Shown here: positions 35,884 to 42,823 of the stretch, piece by piece
Layout of the letters: every line of letters begins with the position of its first letter
How positions within the stretch are numbered: position 1 is the stretch's first letter
Source: Photobacterium ganghwense
GTDB lineage: Bacteria > Pseudomonadota > Gammaproteobacteria > Enterobacterales > Vibrionaceae
NCBI RefSeq assembly: GCF_003025595.1
Contig: NZ_PYMI01000001.1
Span: forward strand, 124,001 to 188,000
Length of the DNA: 64,000 nt
Reading direction: 5' to 3'
Made by a program: the position numbers and the translations under genes
Notes under the pieces: model-generated
The model's input: only the letters and a program-made list of their open reading frames with translations
What the model was told of the DNA's origin: nothing
Databases searched by the model: none

Positions 35884-36693
35884 ATGAAACCTGACCTTCT
35901 AACTACCATTAGCAGTGATATTTTGCACTTTTCCTGCCACAGCGCACCGGGCAACCGCTTAGCACTGTATCTGCAAAATTGCCGTTCCCGCAGTCCCAAT
36001 TGCCATACTCCTTCGTCTTCTCTCCCCTCAACAGATGTTGTGAGTTACCGGGTTCCATCTTGCCTGTGCGACCCTGCTGCCAACACTTTTGCACTGTCCG
36101 TTGAAGAGGCATTGACGCATATTCATCGCGAGCTACCTTTTATATCTGGCATCACGATTAGCTGTAATGAGGCAACACTGAAAGCCGATCTGGCGTTAGA
36201 ATTGACGGTGGCGCTTTTCTCCGCCATCAAAAACAGTCCGGCACTGTGTCATTTGACTTGCTTGATCGACAGTAGCGGTTGTTTCAGTGAGGAAGGCTGG
36301 CTGAGACTGATGCCGTTTATGGATGGAGCGATGATTGATCTTCAAACCTGGCAAGCAGATACCCACCAATGGGTCACCGCTCGAGATCAGCACCGAGTAA
36401 TTAGATCAATTGCTTTACTGTCACGTCATGACAAAGTGGAAGCGCTGAAATTGTTTTATATTCCGGGCATCACAGATTTTGAAGAAGAGTTAATTGAGCT
36501 TGCCCGTTGTTTAGGACAATTACCAGATAGAGCGCAGATTCAAATCAATCGATTTCAGCATCATGGTATGGATAGTGAGGTAGTGAACTGGGATATCTGC
36601 ACCCACTATCAAGCAGTCGAATTTACTGAACAACTCAGGTTACTGGGAATAACCAGCGTCTGCCAAAGCGGGCTTGAAAAGAGGAAGAGCTAA
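35884..36693 (+). CDS. Degenerate YjjW-type glycyl-radical-enzyme activase homologue (orphan)
   Basis: This 269-residue protein matches the YjjW radical-SAM activase family along its length (for example FSAIKNSPALCHLTCLIDSSG around residues 112-132). The catalytic features are eroded. The CxxxCxxC cluster motif reads CRSRSPNC (about residues 33-40), so the middle Cys is Ser. The usual VDGPG is HSAPG. The SGGE motif is SCNE (about 95). The segment that carries two ferredoxin-type clusters in YjjW is replaced by a short stretch with few Cys. The reading frame is intact, with GGAAAGA before the ATG. No glycyl-radical enzyme gene is nearby; bcsG is upstream. It is probably not a working activase: a pseudoenzyme or a decaying gene. 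Confidence 0.7.
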   Translation: MKPDLLTTISSDILHFSCHSAPGNRLALYLQNCRSRSPNCHTPSSSLPSTDVVSYRVPSCLCDPAANTFALSVEEALTHIHRELPFISGITISCNEATLKADLALELTVALFSAIKNSPALCHLTCLIDSSGCFSEEGWLRLMPFMDGAMIDLQTWQADTHQWVTARDQHRVIRSIALLSRHDKVEALKLFYIPGITDFEEELIELARCLGQLPDRAQIQINRFQHHGMDSEVVNWDICTHYQAVEFTEQLRLLGITSVCQSGLEKRKS

Positions 36694-36742
36694 TGTGGCA
36701 AGGCAGTGCATTCGCTCCGACCCATCCGCTCCATTCATTCAC

Positions 36743-36782
36743 TTTTCAATGCTTTCGATTTTCAATAGTATCACTTTTCAAT
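36743..36782. repeat. Three TTTTCAAT repeats at a 16-base period
   Basis: TTTTCAAT occurs at 36743-36750, 36759-36766 and 36775-36782, exactly 16 bases apart; the first and third share the longer TCACTTTTCAAT. The array lies between the convergent YjjW-like and LysR genes. No function is recognised. Confidence 0.7.
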
Positions 36783-36811
36783 AAAGAGGCAGATGGCTGG
36801 AACTCTGGTGA

Positions 36812-37735
36812 TTAGCTCTCGCGAGCAACATGGACAATCTGCTCATAGAGCCACCGCTGGGCTGGATCATTCATGCCGGGCTGATGCCACACCAGTGAGT
36901 AAGCCACTTCACCGTAATCAAACGGCAGGGATTTAACCACTAAGCCCTTAGCCTGCCGCGCCGTTTCCGCCCACTTTTTCGAGCAGGTGAACAACAAATC
37001 GCTTTCGTGACACATGACTGCTGCGCTGCCAAAATCAGGCAGTTGTACTGACACCCGACGATGTCGGTGCTGCTGAGCCAATTGCAATTCAAAATATGGC
37101 ACCGCGAGTTCACCATCAGAGATGCCAACATGGTTAAATCGCAGGTAATCATCAATCGTTAACGAATAAGCGGCCAGCGGATGCTCAGGCCTCATCAGGC
37201 ACACCATCTCGTCATCCAGCAAACGTTCCCAGACCAGGTTACTCTGCGAGCTGGGCGGCTGGCTTTTGTCATGCGGCAAAATGATAAAATCCAACTGACC
37301 TTTACTCAGGCTATCGAACCCCATACTATCCCGCGAACAGATTTCCAGTCTCATGCCCGGAGCCTGACTCAATACCCGCGCGGACAATCGAGCAGCCAGC
37401 AATTCAAATGTACTTTCACGCATCGCCAGAGAAAACCGCCCCTGATAAGACGCCGGATCAAATGCCTCCTGCGTCAGCATCTGGTTCATTTCATTTATCA
37501 TCTGGTGCACGGTTGGCCCCAGCCGACGAGCCAGCGGTGTGGCAATCAACTGATTACCGTGCCGGTAGAAAAGCTCATCATTGAGGCTTTCACGTAACTG
37601 ACTCAGGGTTTTACTGACAGAGGAAGGACTCAGGCATAGCCGCTCAGCACTCACCGTCACGCTCAGAGTGTCCAGCATGACATGCAAAGTGATGAGGTGT
37701 TTCATACTGACACGCGACAGCTTGATAAGATCCAT
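36812..37735 (-). CDS. LysR-family transcriptional regulator
   Basis: This 307-residue regulator has an N-terminal winged helix (about residues 10-70, with AERLCLSPSSVSKTLSQLRE) and a periplasmic-binding-like effector domain (about 95-300). ATG 37735 is preferred over an upstream in-frame start at 37765 because GAGAAGGG precedes it and the HTH then sits at the usual distance. It lies downstream of folE but behind that gene's terminator, so it is a separate unit. No divergent target gene adjoins it, which is unusual for LysR proteins. The effector is unknown. Confidence 0.85.
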   Translation of the reverse strand: MDLIKLSRVSMKHLITLHVMLDTLSVTVSAERLCLSPSSVSKTLSQLRESLNDELFYRHGNQLIATPLARRLGPTVHQMINEMNQMLTQEAFDPASYQGRFSLAMRESTFELLAARLSARVLSQAPGMRLEICSRDSMGFDSLSKGQLDFIILPHDKSQPPSSQSNLVWERLLDDEMVCLMRPEHPLAAYSLTIDDYLRFNHVGISDGELAVPYFELQLAQQHRHRRVSVQLPDFGSAAVMCHESDLLFTCSKKWAETARQAKGLVVKSLPFDYGEVAYSLVWHQPGMNDPAQRWLYEQIVHVARES

Positions 37736-37768
37736 AACCCTTCTCTGGCTGAACAGTGGTAACAAAGG

Positions 37769-37780
37769 ACGTTTAAACGT
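37769..37780. promoter_or_regulatory. 12-base palindrome upstream of the LysR gene
   Basis: ACGTTTAAACGT is a perfect palindrome 34 bases before the LysR start codon, in the short gap between the folE terminator and the gene. It is a candidate operator, but LysR sites are more often T-N11-A. Confidence 0.3.
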
Positions 37781-37785
37781 GAAAA

Positions 37786-37810
37786 AAGCCAGCAGTGAAC
37801 CTGCTGGCTT
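37786..37810 (-). terminator. Intrinsic terminator after folE
   Basis: AAGCCAGCAG (37786-37795) and CTGCTGGCTT (37801-37810) form a 10-bp stem with a 5-base loop. On the minus strand the stem runs into TTTTTTC. Confidence 0.9.
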
Positions 37811-37852
37811 ATTGATAGTATCTGAACCGAGTGGTTATCTTCAAATGAAGAT

Positions 37853-38506
37853 TTATCTTACACCATGCAGAAATTCAGCACGGGTCGCAGGGTTTCGTTT
37901 GAAAATCCCCCCCAGTGCCGTTGTGGTGGTCACACTCGTCGCATCCATAACACCACGCGCTTTCACACAGTAGTGAGTGGCATCCATGGTCACAGCCACA
38001 TCGTCACTTTCCAGCAAGGTTTGTAGTGCAACCAGAATCTGCTGAGTCATACGCTCCTGCACCTGCGGGCGCTGAGCAAAGAAGCGAACAATGCGGTTGA
38101 TCTTTGACAGACCAATAATTTTGCCACGCGGAATATAAGCGACAGTCGCTTTACCGTCGATAGTAACCAAGTGGTGCTCACAGGTACTGGTCAGTGTAAT
38201 GTCTTTAACACGTACCATTTCATCACAGTTCATTTTATTTTCAATGACCGTGATTTTTGGGAAGTTGGCATAATCCAGACCAGAAAAGACTTCGTCGACA
38301 TACATTTTCGCGATGCGATGTGGTGTCTCAACCAAGCTGTCATCGGTCAGATCCAACGACAAAAGCTCGAGGATTTCACGCATGTGATACTCAATCCTCT
38401 CTTTTTTCTCTTCGCGGCTGACAACCTTGTCGGTCATCGGGGTTTCAAGGCCACGATCAATCAGTGCCTGGCGCACCTTCAATGCAGATTCGCTGTATGC
38501 AGTCAT
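37853..38506 (-). CDS. folE: GTP cyclohydrolase I FolE
   Basis: This 217-residue enzyme converts GTP to dihydroneopterin triphosphate, the first step of folate synthesis, and forms a toroid in the cytosol. The zinc and catalytic motif [11 protein letters not shown] (about residues 104-114) is present, as is a second Cys near residue 176 in [14 protein letters not shown] 38506 is chosen because GGAGGA lies 6 bases upstream, giving a length close to E. coli FolE (222). It is divergent from moeA and ends at a strong terminator. Confidence 0.94.
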   Translation of the reverse strand: MTAYSESALKVRQALIDRGLETPMTDKVVSREEKKERIEYHMREILELLSLDLTDDSLVETPHRIAKMYVDEVFSGLDYANFPKITVIENKMNCDEMVRVKDITLTSTCEHHLVTIDGKATVAYIPRGKIIGLSKINRIVRFFAQRPQVQERMTQQILVALQTLLESDDVAVTMDATHYCVKARGVMDATSVTTTTALGGIFKRNPATRAEFLHGVR

Positions 38507-38862
38507 TCTTTTCCTCCAACCGGCTGGCCGTACGACAAAACCATCTGCAGTTTTTGACTGAGACAACTTTCCGCTCTCCTTCCCCGTCATAAATCGGGAC
38601 TGTCTTCTTTTTGCCGTCAGTAAATCGCATGCAATAAAAGAAGACCTGAGCTCCTGAACCTTCCGCAGCGATGAACACGAAAGACGCCTGAAACCCAGCA
38701 ATGACATGAGATGAGAGCATGCCAGCAAACTTTGAGACCGAAGGATACCTGTAAATGGGAACAATTACACCACGAATTTGATCGGGTATTAGTGAACAAC
38801 TTATTTTTTTGTCATAATAAGTGCTTACACAAAACAACGAAGATTATAGACGGATAGCAATT
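38507..38862. promoter_or_regulatory. Divergent folE / moeA control region
   Basis: This 356-base region separates two pterin-related genes. It leaves folE with a long untranslated leader if its promoter lies near moeA, which would allow RNA-level control, but I recognised no riboswitch consensus. An AT-rich stretch at 38790-38830 is the likeliest promoter area for both directions. Confidence 0.4.
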
Positions 38863-40095
38863 ATGGGATGTTGTGACACACCAGGGTTGATGCCAGTTGA
38901 AGACGCACTGCAGAAGATTCTGGAACAAGTTAAACCACTGGAAACCGTCAATACGGTATCCCTGGCAGATGCCATGGGGCTGGTACTGGCTGAAGATATT
39001 CGCTCGCCGATTAATGTACCGCCTTTTGCCAACTCAGCGATGGATGGTTACGCCCTACGCAGTGCCGATCTGGCGCAGTCAGATACCTTGACCCTTGCCG
39101 GTAAATCATTCGCCGGGATCCCGTTTGAAGGCACCTGCGAAGCAGGCCAGTGTATCCGTATCATGACCGGTGCCCAAATGCCGGACGGTACTGATACAGT
39201 AATTATGCAGGAAGAGACCGAAGCGCATGGCGAGCAAATTCGCTTTCTGACGAAAGCGCCGGCGGGTGATAATGTGCGCCCGATTGGTGATGATGTTCGC
39301 CAGGGGGATGTTGTGGTTGCCAAAGGCACCCGTATCACCGCACGTGAAATGCCGTTACTTGCCTCTCTGGGTATTGCTACCCTACCTGTTTATCGTCGCC
39401 CTGTTGTTGCTTTCTTCTCAACCGGTGACGAACTTAGTCCGGTGGGTGAACCACTGGAAGCCGGGCAGATCTATGACAGCAACCGATACGGCATTCGTGC
39501 TCTGCTGGAAAAATTCGGTTGTGATGTGATGGATTTGGGCATCATCCCGGATTGCCCGGAAAAACTGTGTGATGCCTTTGCGGCGGCCACTAAAGCGGAT
39601 GTTCTGGTCACTTCCGGCGGCGTCAGCGTCGGTGAAGCAGACTACACCAAAGATATTCTGGATGAGCAGGGAGAAATTGGTTTCTGGAAAATTGCCATGA
39701 AACCGGGCAAGCCATTTGCTTTCGGTACCATCAAAAACACCTGGTTCTGTGGTCTGCCCGGCAACCCGGTATCCGCCATGGTAACGCTATACCAGCTGGT
39801 TCAGCCTATGTTGGCTAAACTGTCTGGTCATACTCAATACCAGCCACCGCAACGCATGAAAGCTAAAGCGGCGACTGTCTTTAAAAAACGTCCGGGCCGG
39901 GCTGACTACCAACGCGGTATTTATCAGATTAATACCAATGGTCAGCTGGAAGTCTCCACCACCGGTAATCAGGGCTCTGGCGCGTTCAGCTCAATGCACC
40001 TTGCAAACTGTTTTGTCATCCTTGAGCAAGAGCGCGGTCGCGTGATGCCTGGCGAAGAGGTGACTATTGAACTGTTTAACCAGGCCATGTACTAA
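38863..40095 (+). CDS. moeA: Molybdopterin molybdotransferase MoeA
   Basis: This 410-residue enzyme inserts molybdate into adenylylated molybdopterin to form the molybdenum cofactor. It shows the N-terminal NVPPFANSAMDGYALR phrase, the catalytic MPT-binding domain with STGDELSPVGEPLEAGQI and TSGGVSVGEADYTKD split by short loops, and GLPGNPVSAMVT (about residue 305). ATG 38863 gives the length of E. coli MoeA (411). It lies 29 bases before moeB, the usual pair. Confidence 0.93.
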   Translation: MGCCDTPGLMPVEDALQKILEQVKPLETVNTVSLADAMGLVLAEDIRSPINVPPFANSAMDGYALRSADLAQSDTLTLAGKSFAGIPFEGTCEAGQCIRIMTGAQMPDGTDTVIMQEETEAHGEQIRFLTKAPAGDNVRPIGDDVRQGDVVVAKGTRITAREMPLLASLGIATLPVYRRPVVAFFSTGDELSPVGEPLEAGQIYDSNRYGIRALLEKFGCDVMDLGIIPDCPEKLCDAFAAATKADVLVTSGGVSVGEADYTKDILDEQGEIGFWKIAMKPGKPFAFGTIKNTWFCGLPGNPVSAMVTLYQLVQPMLAKLSGHTQYQPPQRMKAKAATVFKKRPGRADYQRGIYQINTNGQLEVSTTGNQGSGAFSSMHLANCFVILEQERGRVMPGEEVTIELFNQAMY

Positions 40096-40124
40096 TTCAA
40101 GGCAGTAACTGACAGGATATACCC

Positions 40125-40871
40125 GTGGTAGAACTTACCGATGCAGAGATGCTGCGTTATAACCGCCAGATCATTCTGCGCCAATTTGATTTTGAGGGTC
40201 AGGAGGCACTAAAAAGTGCTTCTGCCCTGGTACTGGGAGCTGGCGGACTTGGATGTGCCTCAACCCAGTATCTGGCTGCAGCCGGTATTGGCACGTTAAC
40301 CCTGATTGACGACGACAAGGTGGAAGTCTCAAACCTGCAGCGTCAGGTACTGCATAACGACAATACGGTCGGTATGCTCAAGGTTGAGTCTGCGAAGCAA
40401 GCATTACAGACCATCAACCCGAATGTATCCGTCTCCACCATTGCCGCACGTCTTGATGACAACACTCTGCATGATTTGATCGCAAAGCACGATATCGTGC
40501 TGGATTGCAGTGATAACGTGGAAACCCGTAATCAGCTGAACCGTTTGTGCCACCAGCTGAAGACGCCTTTAGTGTCAGGGGCCGCCATTCGCATGGAAGG
40601 CCAGATCAGCGTCTATACCTATCAGGCCAATGAACCTTGCTACCAGTGCCTGAGCGCACTGTTTGGACAACAGGCACTGACCTGTGTCGAAGCCGGAATC
40701 ATGTCACCTGTGGTCGGTATCGTGGGTGCAGTACAGGCAATGGAGACCATCAAAGTGATTGCTGACATGGGGCAGCCCTTGTCAGGAAAAATCCTGATGC
40801 TGGACGCCATGACTATGTCGTGGCGCGAGATGAAGCTCAGTAAGCAACCTGCCTGCCCGGTGTGCGGATAA
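40125..40871 (+). CDS. moeB: Molybdopterin-synthase adenylyltransferase MoeB
   Basis: This 248-residue E1-like enzyme adenylates the C terminus of MoaD. It has the nucleotide loop GAGGLGCASTQYLAAAG (about residues 38-54), DDDKVEVSNLQRQ (about 63-75), and the two zinc CxxC motifs CYQC (about 172) and CPVC at the C-terminal end. The start is GTG 40125 with AGGA upstream. It is the second gene of the moeA-moeB operon, which a terminator closes. Confidence 0.93.
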   Translation: MVELTDAEMLRYNRQIILRQFDFEGQEALKSASALVLGAGGLGCASTQYLAAAGIGTLTLIDDDKVEVSNLQRQVLHNDNTVGMLKVESAKQALQTINPNVSVSTIAARLDDNTLHDLIAKHDIVLDCSDNVETRNQLNRLCHQLKTPLVSGAAIRMEGQISVYTYQANEPCYQCLSALFGQQALTCVEAGIMSPVVGIVGAVQAMETIKVIADMGQPLSGKILMLDAMTMSWREMKLSKQPACPVCG

Positions 40872-40898
40872 CAGACGCCATCAGCTCATTGATATAAA

Positions 40899-40942
40899 CG
40901 GGCAGCGAACAAGAATTAATCGGTTTATTAGTTCACTGCCCG
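40899..40942 (+). terminator. Intrinsic terminator after moeB
   Basis: CGGGCAGCGAAC (40899-40910) pairs with GTTCACTGCCCG (40931-40942) with one internal mismatch; CTTTTTTATT follows. Confidence 0.88.
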
Positions 40943-41295
40943 CTTTTTTATTGTCGATTTTATTTTGGTTTCTTGCTTCTGACAGGCTCACTGGTAAACA
41001 GGCGAGTTCGCGGACTCCCCTATGCTCCGTACTATTACGGCGTTGCCTCTTCAAATTTTGGCGACAATCTCATCTCTGTAATTTGGCAATACGACGATTG
41101 TGCTTACGCACGCCCATCTTGATTTTCAGCAATCAGCGCACTTTTGCCTCCTGCTTACCTCCTGCGCTTGCGGAGGCTCCTTCCAAATCGATCAAGTTCT
41201 CAATTCACCGACTAACCTTCTATAAGGCAATCACAACGCACTAGAATAGATTCAAAGACTTAGCGTTATCAGATCCCTTTGCTCAGGAGTATCTC
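40943..41295. other. Intergenic region between moeB and the MarC-family gene
   Basis: About 350 bases hold short open frames in more than one register on the plus strand but no start codon with a ribosome site and no recognisable protein. The promoter of the MarC-family gene should lie near its right end. Confidence 0.45.
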
Positions 41296-41922
41296 ATGCA
41301 GGACTTATTCACGGTTATCGTTACGGTATTTATGGGTTTTTTTGCCATTATGAACCCCATTGCCAATACCGCAGTATTCGTCGGCCTCACCGGACAACAA
41401 TCCGTCGAACAGCAACGCAGAACCGCTTTTAAATCAGTATTTACCGCTTTTTTGGTTGTCGCCGTATTCAGCCTGTTAGGCAAAGCCATTTTCTCGCTTT
41501 TTGGTATCACACTACCGGCATTACGGCTGTCTGGCGGTATTCTGGTTTTTATCGTCGGCTACCACATGCTGCAAGGCAGTAGTTCAACCATGCACAGCTC
41601 TACTGACAATTCTGACCAGGACATTGCTATTTCCCCGCTGGCAATCCCGATTCTGTCCGGGCCCGGAACCATTGCCACCGCAATGAACTACTCGGCAGCA
41701 GGAGGATTCTTACAAATTCTGGTAACCATTGTCGCTTTTGCCATTTTGTGTGTCATTACCGTGGTTTGTTTCCTCTACGGTCAGCGGCTCGTGAAATATA
41801 TGGGTTCGGAAGGCATAGGGATTGTCACGCGTCTGATGGGACTCATCCTGACAGTCATTGCGATGCAGATGTTTATTCAGGGTGTGCATGATGCCAAGCA
41901 CCTGTTTGATAAGCTAACCTGA
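41296..41922 (+). CDS. MarC-family integral membrane protein
   Basis: This 208-residue inner-membrane protein has six hydrophobic segments in the two-repeat arrangement of the MarC/YhgN (UPF0056) family. Typical phrases are FFAIMNPIANTAVFV (about 15-29), the LRLSGGILVFIVGYHML segment (about 76-92), and PLAIPILSGPGTIATAM (about 115-131). AGGAG precedes the ATG. The biochemical function of the family is not established; a link to antibiotic resistance proposed for MarC is not supported. It is a single gene. Confidence 0.9.
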   Translation: MQDLFTVIVTVFMGFFAIMNPIANTAVFVGLTGQQSVEQQRRTAFKSVFTAFLVVAVFSLLGKAIFSLFGITLPALRLSGGILVFIVGYHMLQGSSSTMHSSTDNSDQDIAISPLAIPILSGPGTIATAMNYSAAGGFLQILVTIVAFAILCVITVVCFLYGQRLVKYMGSEGIGIVTRLMGLILTVIAMQMFIQGVHDAKHLFDKLT

Positions 41923-41964
41923 TTCGCCTGACCGTAACCAGAACGTGTCTCAGAGCAAGATCCT

Positions 41965-42018
41965 AATGCACTGTACAATGTATGGAATTGTATGGATTTA
42001 GGGTCTTAATAGTGCATT
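41965..42018. promoter_or_regulatory. Repeats upstream of the small lipoprotein gene
   Basis: An 8-bp inverted repeat, AATGCACT (41965-41972) with AGTGCATT (42011-42018), encloses two tandem 10-base repeats, TGTATGGAAT (41979-41988) and TGTATGGATT (41989-41998). It lies 120 bases before the lipoprotein start and is a candidate operator. Confidence 0.4.
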
Positions 42019-42137
42019 GCGATAAAAAGTCGTTATGATAGCCACCAACAAATTGAACAACGTTTTATATCAAGGTTATGGGCGACCCATGCGGATATAA
42101 AACCGTGATACAAACACAATGGCTTTCGAGAACGACG

Positions 42138-42593
42138 ATGAATAAAGCAAGCATGACACTCTGTGGTTTAACTGCACTGATCCTGGCAGGTTGCGCCACC
42201 CCTTATGACACCGACAAAAGCTCCTTCTGGTCATTCGGTAAAGGATTCGAAGTAAGTAACCTGTCCAGCGATACCTGGCAAATCAGTTTTGTCGGTAATG
42301 AATACACTGATCGCACCAAAGCCCGTAATTACCTGCTGCACAAAGCTGCGGAACTGGCGCAGAATGCCGGTTACCCTTACTTCATGCTGCGTGGCGAACA
42401 GAATTATCGCGATCAGACCGGCACCAGCGGTTTTGGTACCAGCAGCCATGACTTTCTCTATGGCGTAGGCAACATTACTTCAGAAACAACCGTCATGGTA
42501 GAAGCTATCGGCCTGAAGGAAAAGCCGCAAAACAGCACCCTGCCAGTCTACGAGTCAGGCTTTATCCTGCAGAACATTCAGGTTAAGTCTTAA
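42138..42593 (+). CDS. Small conserved lipoprotein
   Basis: This 151-residue protein has a lipoprotein signal peptide (MTLCGLTALILAGC; lipobox LAGC with Cys near residue 20), so it is probably anchored in the outer membrane. The body has a ferredoxin-like alpha/beta pattern with RTKARNYLLHKAAELAQNAG (helix) and a strand YPYFML. It resembles a group of short gammaproteobacterial lipoproteins of unknown role. ATG 42138 is chosen because it starts a proper signal peptide; the upstream frame does not. A terminator follows. Confidence 0.8.
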   Translation: MNKASMTLCGLTALILAGCATPYDTDKSSFWSFGKGFEVSNLSSDTWQISFVGNEYTDRTKARNYLLHKAAELAQNAGYPYFMLRGEQNYRDQTGTSGFGTSSHDFLYGVGNITSETTVMVEAIGLKEKPQNSTLPVYESGFILQNIQVKS

Positions 42594-42640
42594 CCGCAGG
42601 TCCGGCCGCTACCACCAGCCTGCAACGTTTAGTCGAAGAT

Positions 42641-42671
42641 AAAAAGCCGGACCATGGTGGCCCGGCTTTTT
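42641..42671. terminator. Intrinsic terminator after the small lipoprotein gene
   Basis: AAAAAGCCGG (42641-42650) and CCGGCTTTTT (42662-42671) form a 10-bp stem; T-rich sequence follows on the plus strand. Confidence 0.85.
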
Positions 42672-42738
42672 CTGTTTTGATCTTGCTGATTTATTTCCGG
42701 TTGCCTGATTCCTGCGTGTGATACGGCAGTATCTGTAA

Positions 42739-42801
42739 CAGGCATCAGGCATCAGGCTTCAGGCTTCAGGCTTCAGGCTTCAGGCTTCAGGCTTCAGGCT
42801 T
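42739..42801. repeat. Heptamer tandem repeat (CAGGCWT)9
   Basis: Nine perfect 7-base units lie head to tail: two CAGGCAT followed by seven CAGGCTT, with one degenerate unit after them. The array ends 23 bases before the stop codon of the leftward oligopeptide-binding protein gene, so it is in that gene's 3' untranslated region. It is likely to vary in copy number by slippage. Confidence 0.92.
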
Positions 42802-42823
42802 CAAAGTTCAGACATCATACGAA

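Noticed and set aside
36693-36815. 40-residue frame overlapping the stop of the YjjW-like gene (TAATG)
   Set aside because: It passes through the TTTTCAAT repeats, has no recognisable feature and no independent ribosome site.
38457-38837. 126-residue minus-strand frame upstream of folE
   Set aside because: It overlaps the folE start in another register, lacks a ribosome site and has no family features.
38507-38862. Possible folate or molybdenum-cofactor riboswitch between folE and moeA
   Set aside because: The context is suggestive and the folE leader could be long, but I could not match a known consensus by eye.
40951-41244. 97-residue plus-strand frame after moeB
   Set aside because: It starts inside the terminator T-run, has no ribosome site, and is mostly basic and Ser/Leu-rich without a domain; another frame in the same stretch looks equally protein-like, so neither is supported.
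42739-42801. Possible CRISPR-like array
   Set aside because: Units are 7 bases and abut without spacers, so it is a simple tandem repeat.
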